Of a DNA stretch of 64,000 nucleotides, positions 55,089 to 63,925 are shown piece after piece; position 1 is the stretch's first letter, and the number at the start of each line of letters is the position of its first letter. Source of the stretch: Algoriphagus resistens (GTDB lineage: Bacteria; Bacteroidota; Bacteroidia; Cytophagales; Cyclobacteriaceae); the NCBI RefSeq assembly GCF_001442615.1, contig NZ_LMXN01000004.1:310001-374000 (forward strand), read 5' to 3'. The notes below the pieces were generated by a model that worked only from the letters and a program-made list of their open reading frames with translations, had not been told where the DNA came from and made no database searches. Position numbers and translations under genes: made by a program.

Positions 55089-55951
55089 TCTTTCTTTACA
55101 ATTAATACAGGGATTTTCCGATCAATAGAAATCATCCTGTCGGTCACACTTCCTACCAGTAAATCATCTTCATCCGATTTGCCCTTATTTCCCATCACGA
55201 TCAGATTGGCTTTGTGCTTCAATGCCGTATCGTATAGGCTTTTACTAATATGGTTGCCGGTATCTTCTACACAAATCAGCTCTTCATGAAGGCCTGTCTT
55301 CTTCTGGACTTTTTTATACGAACTTTCAGCTGTTATCCGTAAGTTCTTTTGGAATTTCTCCTGGTTTTTGAAGTAGGGAAAATACTGGAAACCCGCTTTC
55401 ACAATGTGAACTGGGAGAAGTTTGGAGGATAGGTTCTTCGCCAGATTTAACCCACGACGGATGACTTTCTGCGAATAATCCGAAAAATCCAATGCCAGAA
55501 CTATGCTTTCAAATTCTGTTTTGGCATCCTCGGGCACAAATAGACAATCCGAATCGGTCAGCCGAATCACCTTGCTGCTGAATACCCCGGTACCATATTC
55601 CTTCATTTTTTTTCCCAACACTACTAAGTTGAACTGCTCCGCATCCACCCATTTGATCAACCCGTCAAGTCTTCCCCCCAAGGCGATCTTCACATGAATG
55701 CTGGATTTTTTTGCACCGAATACTTTCTCCACCAACTCCATTACCTCATCTTCTATTACTTCTTCCAGGGGCTTGGGAAGCTGCTCACTCAGGCTTGCCA
55801 AATCCGCGGAATCACTCTCCAAGGCCACAAAATGAACCAATGTCAGGGAATCAAAATCAAACACGTCATCCATTTTCTTAAAATACCTAAGCAAAAACTC
55901 GTCAGTTTCACTTAGATCCAGGAAAATCCCGATCTTCTTCAATGGTTTCAT
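55082..55951 (-). CDS. Universal stress protein, two UspA domains
   Basis: This 289-residue protein has two tandem Usp folds. The second is better conserved (about 150-285: FESIVLALDFSDYSQKVIRRGLNLAKNL ... ANLIVMGNKGKSDEDDLLVGSVTDRMISI) and carries the ATP-binding G-2x-G-9x-G(S) pattern. The first is divergent. Its start overlaps the BCCT transporter stop by 4 bp, so it is the second gene of that operon and probably a regulator of osmolyte uptake. Confidence 0.92.
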   Translation of the reverse strand: MKPLKKIGIFLDLSETDEFLLRYFKKMDDVFDFDSLTLVHFVALESDSADLASLSEQLPKPLEEVIEDEVMELVEKVFGAKKSSIHVKIALGGRLDGLIKWVDAEQFNLVVLGKKMKEYGTGVFSSKVIRLTDSDCLFVPEDAKTEFESIVLALDFSDYSQKVIRRGLNLAKNLSSKLLPVHIVKAGFQYFPYFKNQEKFQKNLRITAESSYKKVQKKTGLHEELICVEDTGNHISKSLYDTALKHKANLIVMGNKGKSDEDDLLVGSVTDRMISIDRKIPVLIVKKDQ

Positions 55952-57549
55952 GGCTTCTTGTTTTTATCTAGTTGCTTCATGATCACTTTTGTCAATCGAT
56001 TTGTATAGGATTTTTGATCCACATCATCAGTCAATTGCTTATCCCGTGCATATTCTTTTTTTACTCCTTTCAGAAGTGAATAGCACATAATCGTAAGAAT
56101 TACCAAAAATGGAAGGCCTGTAGAAATAGTCGCAGTCTGCAAAGCTGTAAGCCCCCCTCCAATCAACAAGACTGCTGCTACCGCCCCCTCCGTAGTTGCC
56201 CAAAATACCCGTTGCGCAGTAGGTGTATTTAATTTTCCTCCGGAAGTAATACTGTCTATCACCAAAGATCCTGAATCTGCTGAAGTCACGAAAAAGCTCG
56301 CCACCAGTAAAATCCCCAAAATCGATCCGACCATCCGAAGCGGAAATTTCTCCAAAAAGACAAAAAGTGCAGTTGACTCATCCTCGACTATTGCCTTGGC
56401 AAACTCGTGATTCCCCCCGGCAAGGGTATCCTGCATATCCAGAAAAATAGCTGACCCTCCCAATGTCGTCATCCAGAAAAAAGTCAGGACACTTGGCGCC
56501 AGAAGCACGCCAAAGATAAATTCCCGAATAGTTCTCCCCTTCGATATCCGGGCGATAAACATCCCTACAAAGGGTGACCAGGAGATCCACCAAGCCCAGT
56601 AAAACACAGTCCAGTCCCCTTGCCATCCCTTATTTACAAAAGCTTCAGTCCAGGTGGATACTTCTATAAGTTCATTCAAATAAACACCCATATTCTGGAT
56701 GAAGGACTTGAACACAAATAGTGTAGGCCCGAAAATCAACACAAATACCAGCAGTAAGCCAGCGATCCGCACGTTCCATTCAGATAGGATTTTCACGCCT
56801 TTGTCTACTCCAGATATGACTGAGATGGTGGCTATTGCGGTAATCCCTGCAATCAGTGCCACCTGAATCCAGACGTTGTTAGGAGTATCAAAAACATGAT
56901 GCAGTCCCCCACTGACTTGCCTGACCCCTACTCCCAAAGAAGTAGCCAAGCCGAAAATTGTAGCCATCACTGAAAACACATCAATTACATCTCCCATCCA
57001 CCCATGGATTTTATCTCCAAGAATTGGATAAAAAACTGAGCGGATAGTGAGTGGCATATTTCTATTAAAAGCAAAAAATGCCAATGAAAGCGCAACAACG
57101 GCATAAACCGCCCAAGCGTGAATTCCCCAATGCAAAAAAGTAAAATTCATAGCATCCTGAGCGGATTCTACTGAAAACGGAGCTGCTACAGGTGGTTTAG
57201 CGTAATGGGAGACAGGCTCCGCCACCCCATAAAAAAGCAAACCAATCCCCATACCTGCACTGAACAGCATCGCAAACCACGCGCTGGTAGAGAAATCCGG
57301 TGTGGCATCTTTCCCCCCTAGCCTTACCGAGCCATATTTACTAAAGCCCAAAAAGAGGCAGAATATGATAAATACATTCACTGCCAAAATGAATAACCAA
57401 CCTGTCTTTTCGGTAACAAAATTTTTAAAGGAATCAAACAGAACCACCATTGGCTCTCCTACAATTATGGTGACCACCATAAATACAACCAGTAAAACAA
57501 CTGCTGGAAAAAATACAGGATTGTGAATATCTACATATTTATTTTTCAT
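55948..57549 (-). CDS. BCCT-family transporter (betaine/carnitine/choline type)
   Basis: This 533-residue protein has 12 helices and BCCT signatures: SAGMGIGLLFYGVAEPVSHY (about residue 93-112, with the ligand-site GMG motif) and WAWWISWSPFVGMFIARISKGRTIREF (about 318-344, aromatic substrate cage). It takes up a betaine-like osmolyte with Na+ or H+. A single promoter (TATATTTG at 57654-57661) lies just behind the his operon terminator. Confidence 0.94.
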   Translation of the reverse strand: MKNKYVDIHNPVFFPAVVLLVVFMVVTIIVGEPMVVLFDSFKNFVTEKTGWLFILAVNVFIIFCLFLGFSKYGSVRLGGKDATPDFSTSAWFAMLFSAGMGIGLLFYGVAEPVSHYAKPPVAAPFSVESAQDAMNFTFLHWGIHAWAVYAVVALSLAFFAFNRNMPLTIRSVFYPILGDKIHGWMGDVIDVFSVMATIFGLATSLGVGVRQVSGGLHHVFDTPNNVWIQVALIAGITAIATISVISGVDKGVKILSEWNVRIAGLLLVFVLIFGPTLFVFKSFIQNMGVYLNELIEVSTWTEAFVNKGWQGDWTVFYWAWWISWSPFVGMFIARISKGRTIREFIFGVLLAPSVLTFFWMTTLGGSAIFLDMQDTLAGGNHEFAKAIVEDESTALFVFLEKFPLRMVGSILGILLVASFFVTSADSGSLVIDSITSGGKLNTPTAQRVFWATTEGAVAAVLLIGGGLTALQTATISTGLPFLVILTIMCYSLLKGVKKEYARDKQLTDDVDQKSYTNRLTKVIMKQLDKNKKP

Positions 57550-57653
57550 TGGCTAAAATCAATAAGTAAATCATGCATAGTCAATCAAAACCAAGCTGAA
57601 AAGGTGTCCATGATTATAAGAATGAGATAAAAAGTTAAGAAATTCTCCTTGGA

Positions 57654-57661
57654 CAAATATA
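57654..57661 (-). promoter_or_regulatory. Promoter -7 box of the BCCT-UspA operon
   Basis: TATATTTG on the minus strand exactly matches TAnnTTTG, about 105 bases before the BCCT ATG. The box overlaps the T tract of the his operon terminator. Confidence 0.6.
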
Positions 57662-57664
57662 AAA

Positions 57665-57684
57665 GGGTTGAATTTCTTCAACCC
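57665..57684 (-). terminator. Terminator of the phhA-his operon
   Basis: GGGTTGAA-4-TTCAACCC perfect hairpin, followed on the minus strand by TTTTATATTT. It lies 48 bases after the hisIE stop. Confidence 0.8.
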
Positions 57685-57732
57685 TGGATATTTTATTGCT
57701 TTTCATTCACCGAAATCTGTATTCCAGCGCAT

Positions 57733-58332
57733 TCACTTTTTCTTGTGTCTATCGATCAGCACATCCATCACTTCATCCAGCTCATACCCTTTTGCCTCAA
57801 GCAGAACTAAATAATGGTACAACAAATCTGCTGCCTCCCCCATAAATAATTCTTTGTTGTCGTCCTTGGCCTCTATTACGATTTCCACAGCTTCTTCTCC
57901 TACTTTTTGCGCTACTTTATTAATGCCTTTGGCAAAAAGCGAAGCTGTATAGGACTTATCCGTGGGATTGTTTTTGCGGTCCTTGATAATAGCTCTCAGC
58001 TGATCGATGAATCCTGTTTTCGAAGTGTTCACTTCTTCGAAACAAGTATCTGCCCCGGTGTGGCAAACCGGGCCTCTAGGATTGGCTTTCACCAAAATAG
58101 CATCTCCATCACAATCTGAAGCCATACTTACCAATTCCATAAAGTTACCGGAAGTCTCGCCTTTGGTCCAGAGTCTGTTTTTGCTGCGGCTGAAAAAAGT
58201 CACCATTCCCGATTCTTTGGTTTTAGCAATCGCTTCCTCATTCATGTATCCCTGCATCAGGACTTTTCCGCTTATAGCATCCTGCACAATTGCCGGAACC
58301 AAACCATCCATTTTCTTAAAATCTATATTCAT
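57733..58332 (-). CDS. hisIE: Bifunctional phosphoribosyl-AMP cyclohydrolase / phosphoribosyl-ATP diphosphatase
   Basis: This 199-residue fusion has an N-terminal HisI domain (residues 1-105, with WTKGETSGNFMELVSMASDCDGDAIL and metal-binding CHTGADTCF) and a C-terminal HisE domain (about 110-197, with KINKVAQKVGEEAVEIVIEAKD-like EEAVE helix). It catalyses the second and third steps of histidine synthesis. It is the last gene of the cluster, 176 bp after hisF. Confidence 0.96.
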   Translation of the reverse strand: MNIDFKKMDGLVPAIVQDAISGKVLMQGYMNEEAIAKTKESGMVTFFSRSKNRLWTKGETSGNFMELVSMASDCDGDAILVKANPRGPVCHTGADTCFEEVNTSKTGFIDQLRAIIKDRKNNPTDKSYTASLFAKGINKVAQKVGEEAVEIVIEAKDDNKELFMGEAADLLYHYLVLLEAKGYELDEVMDVLIDRHKKK

Positions 58333-58508
58333 TTCTATTCTAATCTAAACATTGGGATCTTCAAAACCCTAAAAGCTTTGATTTTTATCTATTGTTTCGT
58401 TTCTCTAAAGAGTTCAGAAATTCTTTAGAGAAACTATTAACCACTCGTTAAACCTTCGTTGAAATTTGTCAATTGTTCCTTCTTACAAATAACACCTCAA
58501 AAGCTCCT

Positions 58509-59264
58509 TCACCTTCTGATACTTATTCCCTCACTTCCCAAAAACCCTTTCAAATCAGGGATAGTTATTTCTTTAAAGTGAAAGATACTTGCTGCCAGCG
58601 CAGCATCTGCTTTGCCAAAGGTAAACACATCTTTGAAATGTGTCATCGTGCCTGCTCCCCCTGAGGCTATCACCGGAATGGAAAGCGCAGATGATACCTC
58701 TGCCAACAGTTCATTTGAAAAGCCAGCTTTCGTGCCATCGTGATCCATGGAGGTCAATAAGATCTCTCCGGCACCTCGATCACAAACCTCCTGAGCCCAG
58801 GCTTGAGTCTTCAGTAAAGTCGCTTTTCGTCCACCGTGTGTATGCACAAAGTCAATCCCATCCACATTTCGGGTATCTATGGCCACCACGATACATTGAG
58901 AACCAAACTCAGCAGCCATGTCGTTGATGATTTGGGGGTTTTTCACTGCTGAAGAATTAATGGAAATCTTGTCCGCCCCGGCATTTAACAAAACTTTCAC
59001 ATCTTCCACGGTAGAAATCCCTCCTCCCACAGTAAATGGAATGTTGATGGCTTTGGCCACTTTCGTAACCAGCTCTGCCAATGTTTTACGCTTATCCACG
59101 GTGGCGGAAATGTCCAAAAACACCAGTTCATCCGCTCCTTCGTCAGAGTAGATCTTCGCCAACTCCACCGGATCCCCCGCATCCCGAAGCTCCACAAAGT
59201 TGACACCTTTGACTGTGCGCCCTTCTTTGATGTCCAGGCAAGGGATTATTCTCTTTGTTAGCAT
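58509..59264 (-). CDS. hisF: Imidazole glycerol phosphate synthase cyclase subunit
   Basis: This 251-residue TIM barrel has catalytic Asp11 ([15 protein letters not shown]) and Asp130 ([11 protein letters not shown]). It pairs with HisH to form imidazole glycerol phosphate and AICAR. It carries the usual half-barrel repeat glycines. It lies 96 bp after hisA. Confidence 0.97.
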   Translation of the reverse strand: MLTKRIIPCLDIKEGRTVKGVNFVELRDAGDPVELAKIYSDEGADELVFLDISATVDKRKTLAELVTKVAKAINIPFTVGGGISTVEDVKVLLNAGADKISINSSAVKNPQIINDMAAEFGSQCIVVAIDTRNVDGIDFVHTHGGRKATLLKTQAWAQEVCDRGAGEILLTSMDHDGTKAGFSNELLAEVSSALSIPVIASGGAGTMTHFKDVFTFGKADAALAASIFHFKEITIPDLKGFLGSEGISIRR

Positions 59265-59360
59265 TTTGAATTAGAATATTTTAAAATTGAACGATTGGAA
59301 AATTAGGTTGTACTGTGGCAAAATTGGAATGTTTGAGATTTCAAATTTTAGCTTTCTGAC

Positions 59361-60077
59361 TCAGACAAAAGCCGCCATTTCCTCCAGCGTCACCCTTCCC
59401 TCATAATAGGCCTTCCCCACTATTGTCCCATAGACACCGATTTTCTCCAACTCCTCTAAATCTTTGACCGAAGAAACACCTCCACTGGCAATCAATTTCA
59501 CACCGGGAATCTCTTTCAGAATATCCTTGTATAAGTCGATTGACGGCCCTTGTAACAAACCATCCTTCGCAACATCGGTACAGATCACATAGCTGATTCC
59601 TTTGGCGACATAGTCTTTAATAAAAGGAATCAAATCTACCGACGTAGTCTCTTCCCAACCTCCAACAGCGATTTTCCTATCCTTTGCATCAGCCCCTAAG
59701 ATGATCTTTTCCGAACCGTAAGTTTTTATCCAGGCATGAAACAAGGCAGCATTTTTCACTGCAATACTTCCCCCTGTCACTTGCTTTGCTCCTAATTCAA
59801 AAGCCTTTTCAATCTCTTCGTCAGCCTGGATTCCTCCACCAAAGTCAACCTGCAAGCTCGTACCTGAGCTGATTCGCTGAAGCACATCTGCATTTACGAT
59901 TTTCTTGGCTTTTGCCCCATCCAAATCCACCAGGTGCAATTGTTGAATTCCAACGCCTTCAAAACGCCTGGCCATTTCCAACGGGTCATCATGGTATTCT
60001 TTTTTGCTGCTGTAATCGCCCTGACTGAGCCGGACACATTTCCCTCCGATGAGGTCGATAGCTGGGATAATTTGCAT
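59361..60077 (-). CDS. hisA: Phosphoribosyl-formimino-AICAR isomerase
   Basis: This 238-residue TIM barrel opens with IIPAIDLIGGKCVRLSQGDY (catalytic Asp8). The second acid is in ICTDVAKDGLLQGPS. It catalyses the fourth step of the pathway. The leader before its ATG contains purine-rich simple sequence. Confidence 0.97.
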   Translation of the reverse strand: MQIIPAIDLIGGKCVRLSQGDYSSKKEYHDDPLEMARRFEGVGIQQLHLVDLDGAKAKKIVNADVLQRISSGTSLQVDFGGGIQADEEIEKAFELGAKQVTGGSIAVKNAALFHAWIKTYGSEKIILGADAKDRKIAVGGWEETTSVDLIPFIKDYVAKGISYVICTDVAKDGLLQGPSIDLYKDILKEIPGVKLIASGGVSSVKDLEELEKIGVYGTIVGKAYYEGRVTLEEMAAFV

Positions 60078-60254
60078 TTGGATTGAAAGATTGGAAAATT
60101 GAAAGGTTTGGAAAATTGTGTGGGAAAGTAGTAAAGTTTTAAAGTTGTATTGTCTTCAAATTGAACTAACCTAAATTCTACTAAAGACCCTGTATTTCGT
60201 AAATTGTACTTCCCTCTTACTGAGCGAAGCTGACGTGAGTATTAGTATAGCAAT

Positions 60255-60851
60255 TTAAATAGAAAGAAAATTCTGCAGCAGCTTCTCCCCCACCAGTCCA
60301 CTTTTCTCCGGATGTGCCTGGATGGCATAATAATTATCCCGATGGAGAATAGCGGAAAAATCATGGATGTAATGCGTCTGGGCAATCGTCAAATCACTCA
60401 ACTCGGCATAGAAACTATGCACATAATATACAAATGGTTCAACAGGCATATCCTTCAAAAGCGCGTTGTCTGCCAGGTTTTCCAGCTCATTCCAACCCAC
60501 ATGCGGCACTTTGAATTCCTGGGAATTCTCCGGCACAAAGCGCTTCACTTTCACCGGAAACACACCCAAACACTCCGTGTCATTTTCTTCAGAATGTTCA
60601 CAGAGCAACTGCAACCCTAGACAAACTCCCAAAAACGGTTGTTTGATCTCAGAAATCAACTGATCGAGTTTTCGCTCTTTTAGGTATCTCATGGCAGAAC
60701 TTGCCTCTCCCTGCCCTGGAAAGATCACTTTATCTGCTGCCCGAATTTTTTCAGGATCATCCGTCAGTTCAGCTTCCACTCCCAATCGCTCCAAGGCATA
60801 GAGCACCGACTGCACATTGCCGGAATTATATTTTATTACTGCTATTTTCAT
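60255..60851 (-). CDS. hisH: Imidazole glycerol phosphate synthase glutaminase subunit
   Basis: This 198-residue class I glutamine amidotransferase has Cys77 (FLGVCLGLQLL) and His180/Glu182 (QAHPEKSG), so the full triad is present. It supplies ammonia to HisF. It lies 60 bp downstream of phhA and 177 bp upstream of hisA, so the his genes appear as one transcript led by phhA. Confidence 0.97.
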   Translation of the reverse strand: MKIAVIKYNSGNVQSVLYALERLGVEAELTDDPEKIRAADKVIFPGQGEASSAMRYLKERKLDQLISEIKQPFLGVCLGLQLLCEHSEENDTECLGVFPVKVKRFVPENSQEFKVPHVGWNELENLADNALLKDMPVEPFVYYVHSFYAELSDLTIAQTHYIHDFSAILHRDNYYAIQAHPEKSGLVGEKLLQNFLSI

Positions 60852-60911
60852 TTTTTAGTATCAAGCTATTAGACACAAGAATGGAAAATCTAATGTCTAG
60901 GGGTCTTATAT

Positions 60912-61697
60912 CTATTGTCTTTTTCCCAAAAGCATTTCTTCAAGTGCTTTCTCAATCTCTGGAAGAGACTCATAAAGCTGCTCGTAATTCTCGATCACAA
61001 AGTATTTATCCTGAAAGCGATCTTTCCAGTATTCCTGATTCAAAATCTTCCGGACATCGTAATCAAAATGCTCCGGCTCATTTGAAAGGCTGAATTTAGT
61101 CTCTCCTGCGGAACTTAAGATCCCTGCGCCGTATATTTTTAACTCCCCATCCTCATTTATCAGCCCAAACTCTATCGTAAACCAGTAAATCCTACTCAGC
61201 AACTGGATCGCCCAGGGATTATCAATGTGTTTCAAGGCAATTCCGGAGAGGTTTTCCAGAAAGTCCACATACGGCTGATTGGTCAGCAAAGGCATGTGGG
61301 CAAAAGCATCATGAAACATATCGGGTTCCTCCAAATAATCCAGTTGCTCCATAGAGCGAAGCCAGGTAGATGAAGGAAATCGTCGATTATTCAGCAAACC
61401 AAAAAACAAATCATCGTCAATCAGTCCAGGGACTACCTGTACTTCCCAGCCGGTACTTTTCGCCAAAATCTGGTTCAACTCTTCAAAGTCGGCAATTCTA
61501 TCAGCAGTAAACTTCACTATCTCCACTCCTTCCAGATAAGCTTTGGATGCGGCTTTAGGCAGATTCGGCATCTGTCGCTCGAAGAGAATCTTCCAGACTT
61601 TAAAGTCTTCAGGAGTGTAGGACTCATATTCCTGCCGGAGTTTTTGCAATCGAGGATCGCTAAAGACCCAGTTTTTCGGTTTTGTATTCATGTTCAT
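60912..61697 (-). CDS. phhA: Phenylalanine 4-monooxygenase
   Basis: This 261-residue protein has the length of monomeric bacterial phenylalanine hydroxylases. Iron ligands are His129, His134 (EEPDMFHDAFAHMPLL) and Glu176 (YWFTIEFGL), with the pterin-loop sequence around GLIDDDLFFGLLNNRRFPSSTWLRS. It converts Phe to Tyr with tetrahydropterin and O2. It may serve Tyr synthesis or Phe breakdown. It starts the run that continues into hisH, and its leader bears an attenuator-like structure. Confidence 0.96.
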   Translation of the reverse strand: MNMNTKPKNWVFSDPRLQKLRQEYESYTPEDFKVWKILFERQMPNLPKAASKAYLEGVEIVKFTADRIADFEELNQILAKSTGWEVQVVPGLIDDDLFFGLLNNRRFPSSTWLRSMEQLDYLEEPDMFHDAFAHMPLLTNQPYVDFLENLSGIALKHIDNPWAIQLLSRIYWFTIEFGLINEDGELKIYGAGILSSAGETKFSLSNEPEHFDYDVRKILNQEYWKDRFQDKYFVIENYEQLYESLPEIEKALEEMLLGKRQ

Positions 61698-61771
61698 GCT
61701 ATTTGGGTATATTCTGTATTTTATTATTCAGTTGTCCTGCCTCTCCAGAAGCTGACAACCGTCTTAAAATC

Positions 61772-61800
61772 AAAAAAGCCCATTCCGCGGGGAATAGGCC
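61772..61800 (-). terminator. Leader terminator ahead of phhA (attenuator candidate)
   Basis: Minus-strand GGCCTATTCC, a 4-base loop, GGAATGGGC, then six T. The hairpin ends about 75 bases before the phhA start and starts 1 base after the stop of a short leader frame. The GGGATAGG at 61842-61835 can pair with its 5' arm CCTATTCCC (one bulged T), an alternative fold. Confidence 0.75.
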
Positions 61801-61801
61801 T

Positions 61802-61828
61802 CTATCTATTTTTTTGCCAAAAATCCAT
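61802..61828 (-). CDS. Putative leader peptide MDFWQKNR
   Basis: An 8-codon frame, ATG-GAT-TTT-TGG-CAA-AAA-AAT-AGA, ends immediately before the leader terminator. A Shine-Dalgarno-like AGGGATAGG lies 6 bases before the ATG, unusual in a phylum that rarely uses one. Adjacent Phe and Trp codons suggest aromatic amino-acid sensing ahead of phenylalanine hydroxylase. A longer form from the ATG at 61834 (MTMDFWQKNR) is less well spaced. Confidence 0.5.
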   Translation of the reverse strand: MDFWQKNR

Positions 61829-61988
61829 AGTCATCCTATCCCTTCATTGAGAATGGTGGTAAGAATGATGTACGAAAGTTCTTGGTGTCGGATTCATGTG
61901 GCTAATTTAAGCAATGTATTTGCAATATCAACTTATTTGCTCTCCGTGTAAGATTCTGTGACCATTGTGGTAAATTCCGTTAGGTAAA

Positions 61989-62062
61989 AAAACAGAGCCC
62001 CCGAACGCTCGGAGGCTCCTGCAAGCAAAGAGTGAAGATTAAATTTATACCCAAAATTACCA
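61989..62062 (-). repeat. 74-bp duplicated element with -7 box and terminator, copy 1
   Basis: Identical over 74 bases to 63926-63999. On the minus strand it has TAATTTTG (62059-62052, TAnnTTTG match), about 35 bases of spacer, then a two-part hairpin (GAGCC/GGCTC with CCGA/TCGG; 61995-62018), followed in this copy by TGTTTTTTT. If the box is used it would give an RNA of roughly 60 bases. Confidence 0.7.
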
Positions 62063-62291
62063 ATTCCTACGAACGATGAAAGTTCTCTACGCAATATTTA
62101 CTTCGTTAAACAATCCTGATTTGGACTGCTTCTGTAAAAGTGTTCCTATTCGGTACCAGCATCCGTTCTGTGCGCATAATTAACCGAATCCATTGTTTAG
62201 GCTTGCTGTTTTTCCAGAGAAATAACCAAATAAGTCATGGAAACCCACGAGTCTTACAACAAATACTGCTGGCTAAGGATCAGGTATCCAA

Positions 62292-63473
62292 TTAGTTATT
62301 TCTATATATAAACAAAACTGGGTTTTCAACAATTTGCTTTTCCACCTCCCTGATCCTATCAGAATATTTTGTAGGGTTTTCCAAAACTGCATTTAAAGAA
62401 AATAAATCGTCTGGTGCCATATCAAGGACCATTTGATTTGCATTGGCGTTAGCAGGAAAAATCCCAGGAATATTTGCGATTAACCCATCCATGTCATTTT
62501 CCAACTTATCTATAAACCTAGCCTCTGAAGTCAATTTATTCATTGCTAATATCTTCCAACTTTTCCCATGCCATACATTAAATAGTGTATAATCCTCTAT
62601 GTCTATTATTTGATCAGAAAATGCGTAAAAATTATTGAACCATATTTCATTAATTACATTGTCATGATGAATAACTTCGGACCCATTATTCCAAGGTATA
62701 TCGAGCGTATTAAATTCATTTTTATCAAAGGAAAATTCCACATAAGTGCTCGAATCATTTTCATTGATATAGCTCATCGTGTTATCAACCCATCTCTTAA
62801 AGAGAACTTCTCCATTGGATCCCCTGTAAAAATATTGATCTTTATATTCAGCTTCAATTTTAATATCACTTTCTTTAATTGGAACCGTTACGCCTGTAGA
62901 TTTCAAATCGGCATCTAAGATATCAATCTTAACCCCTATATTATTATCAGCAGGTAGAACTGCATAGAATCCACCTTTAAATGGGTATAAATCATAATAA
63001 CCTATCCCTTCCGAGAAAGAAAGATCTCTTATGACTCCTCCATTTAAATCAAGTTCCAAAATTTTTCCTAAGGAATGATCCTTAATAAAAACAGATTTCT
63101 CATCATGTGAAAGAAAAAAGTTTGAAACACGAATATACTCCCCAGGTCCACTTCCAGTACCTTGAAACGAATTTATAATCCGTCCATCATAATCAAAGAT
63201 GAATAAGGACTCCGCAATGGAATTATCAAGCACGAAAATATACTGATTTGTAGTGATTACTTTTGAAATACGTCCGATGAACGATTTTTCCGTAGCCTCT
63301 AACGGTACAATTAAAAGTGTATCAAAAAGTTCCGATAGTTTAAGGTCAATACTTTCATTAGTATCAATAGTCAAAAAATTGCTTTTGGTCATTTTTTTCT
63401 CGTTGGAACATGAAACACACATAAAAAGAGTTACAACAGCAAAATTGAAAAGTATAGTTTTAATATATTTCAT
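62292..63473 (-). CDS. Six-bladed beta-propeller lipoprotein (DUF4934/BF3164-like)
   Basis: This 393-residue protein has a lipoprotein signal (MKYIKTILFNFAVVTLFMCVSC) and six propeller repeats seen as spaced hydrophobic/DG-rich strands (YIFVLDNSIAESLFIFDYDGRIINSFQGTGSGPGEYI, VFIKDHSLGKILELDLNGGVI). These proteins are common in Bacteroidota, often in arrays with NVEALA peptides; the function is unknown. A frameshifted NVEALA-like gene lies upstream. The pair is flanked by the two 74-bp repeats. Confidence 0.85.
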   Translation of the reverse strand: MKYIKTILFNFAVVTLFMCVSCSNEKKMTKSNFLTIDTNESIDLKLSELFDTLLIVPLEATEKSFIGRISKVITTNQYIFVLDNSIAESLFIFDYDGRIINSFQGTGSGPGEYIRVSNFFLSHDEKSVFIKDHSLGKILELDLNGGVIRDLSFSEGIGYYDLYPFKGGFYAVLPADNNIGVKIDILDADLKSTGVTVPIKESDIKIEAEYKDQYFYRGSNGEVLFKRWVDNTMSYINENDSSTYVEFSFDKNEFNTLDIPWNNGSEVIHHDNVINEIWFNNFYAFSDQIIDIEDYTLFNVWHGKSWKILAMNKLTSEARFIDKLENDMDGLIANIPGIFPANANANQMVLDMAPDDLFSLNAVLENPTKYSDRIREVEKQIVENPVLFIYRNN

Positions 63474-63532
63474 AGTTAAATCAATAAACGGGATCTATCT
63501 AAGTTGATTTAGCCGGATTCCATTGGATAATT

Positions 63533-63774
63533 TTAAAATTTAACGCACATCCTTCTTCTCCCACTGAGGAACAAAGACGCTTGATCTCTAGCATATTCAC
63601 AAGTTTGGCAAAAGGTAAAATATGAACCACAGCTTTTTGTCTGGCCAACAGACTTAAAATGTTCTTTAAAAGGGGCTTCACAGGATTGAACATTCACAAT
63701 AGGCTTGTCTATTAAAAAAGAAACCCCGATAACCAAAACTAAGCTAGTACCAATTATTTCATTTTTGTTTTCAT
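63533..63774 (-). pseudogene. Broken small exported peptide gene, NVEALA-like
   Basis: An ATG at 63774 opens MKTKMK and stops. One base more would join it to a frame reading IIGTSLVLVIGVSF, then PIVNVQSCEAPFKEH, SCGSYFTFCQTC, ending at 63533. This matches the layout of NVEALA peptides: basic start, one hydrophobic helix and a Cys-rich tail. A sequencing error or real frameshift would both explain it. Such peptides are typically encoded beside six-bladed beta-propeller genes, as here. The NVEALA motif itself is only weakly present (IVNVQS). Confidence 0.45.
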
Positions 63775-63925
63775 AATACAGTTTATTTTAGTTTAAACTA
63801 AAATACAAAGAGAGAGGAAAAATCCAATTAAAAAAGAGAAATAGTTTGACTATTTTGGGCATACCACCATTTCGCCAAGTAGATTTCTTGTTTTTTGAGA
63901 AAAAATAAAACTCCTTACCAATAAC

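Larger units (their letters stand above)
61698..62291. other. Leader region of the phhA-his operon and upstream intergenic DNA
   Basis: Nearly 600 bases. It holds, in minus-strand order, sequence without a supported gene (62063-62291), the 74-bp duplicated element (61989-62062), about 150 bases of probable promoter, the leader peptide and its terminator. No TAnnTTTG box could be placed confidently for phhA. Confidence 0.5.
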
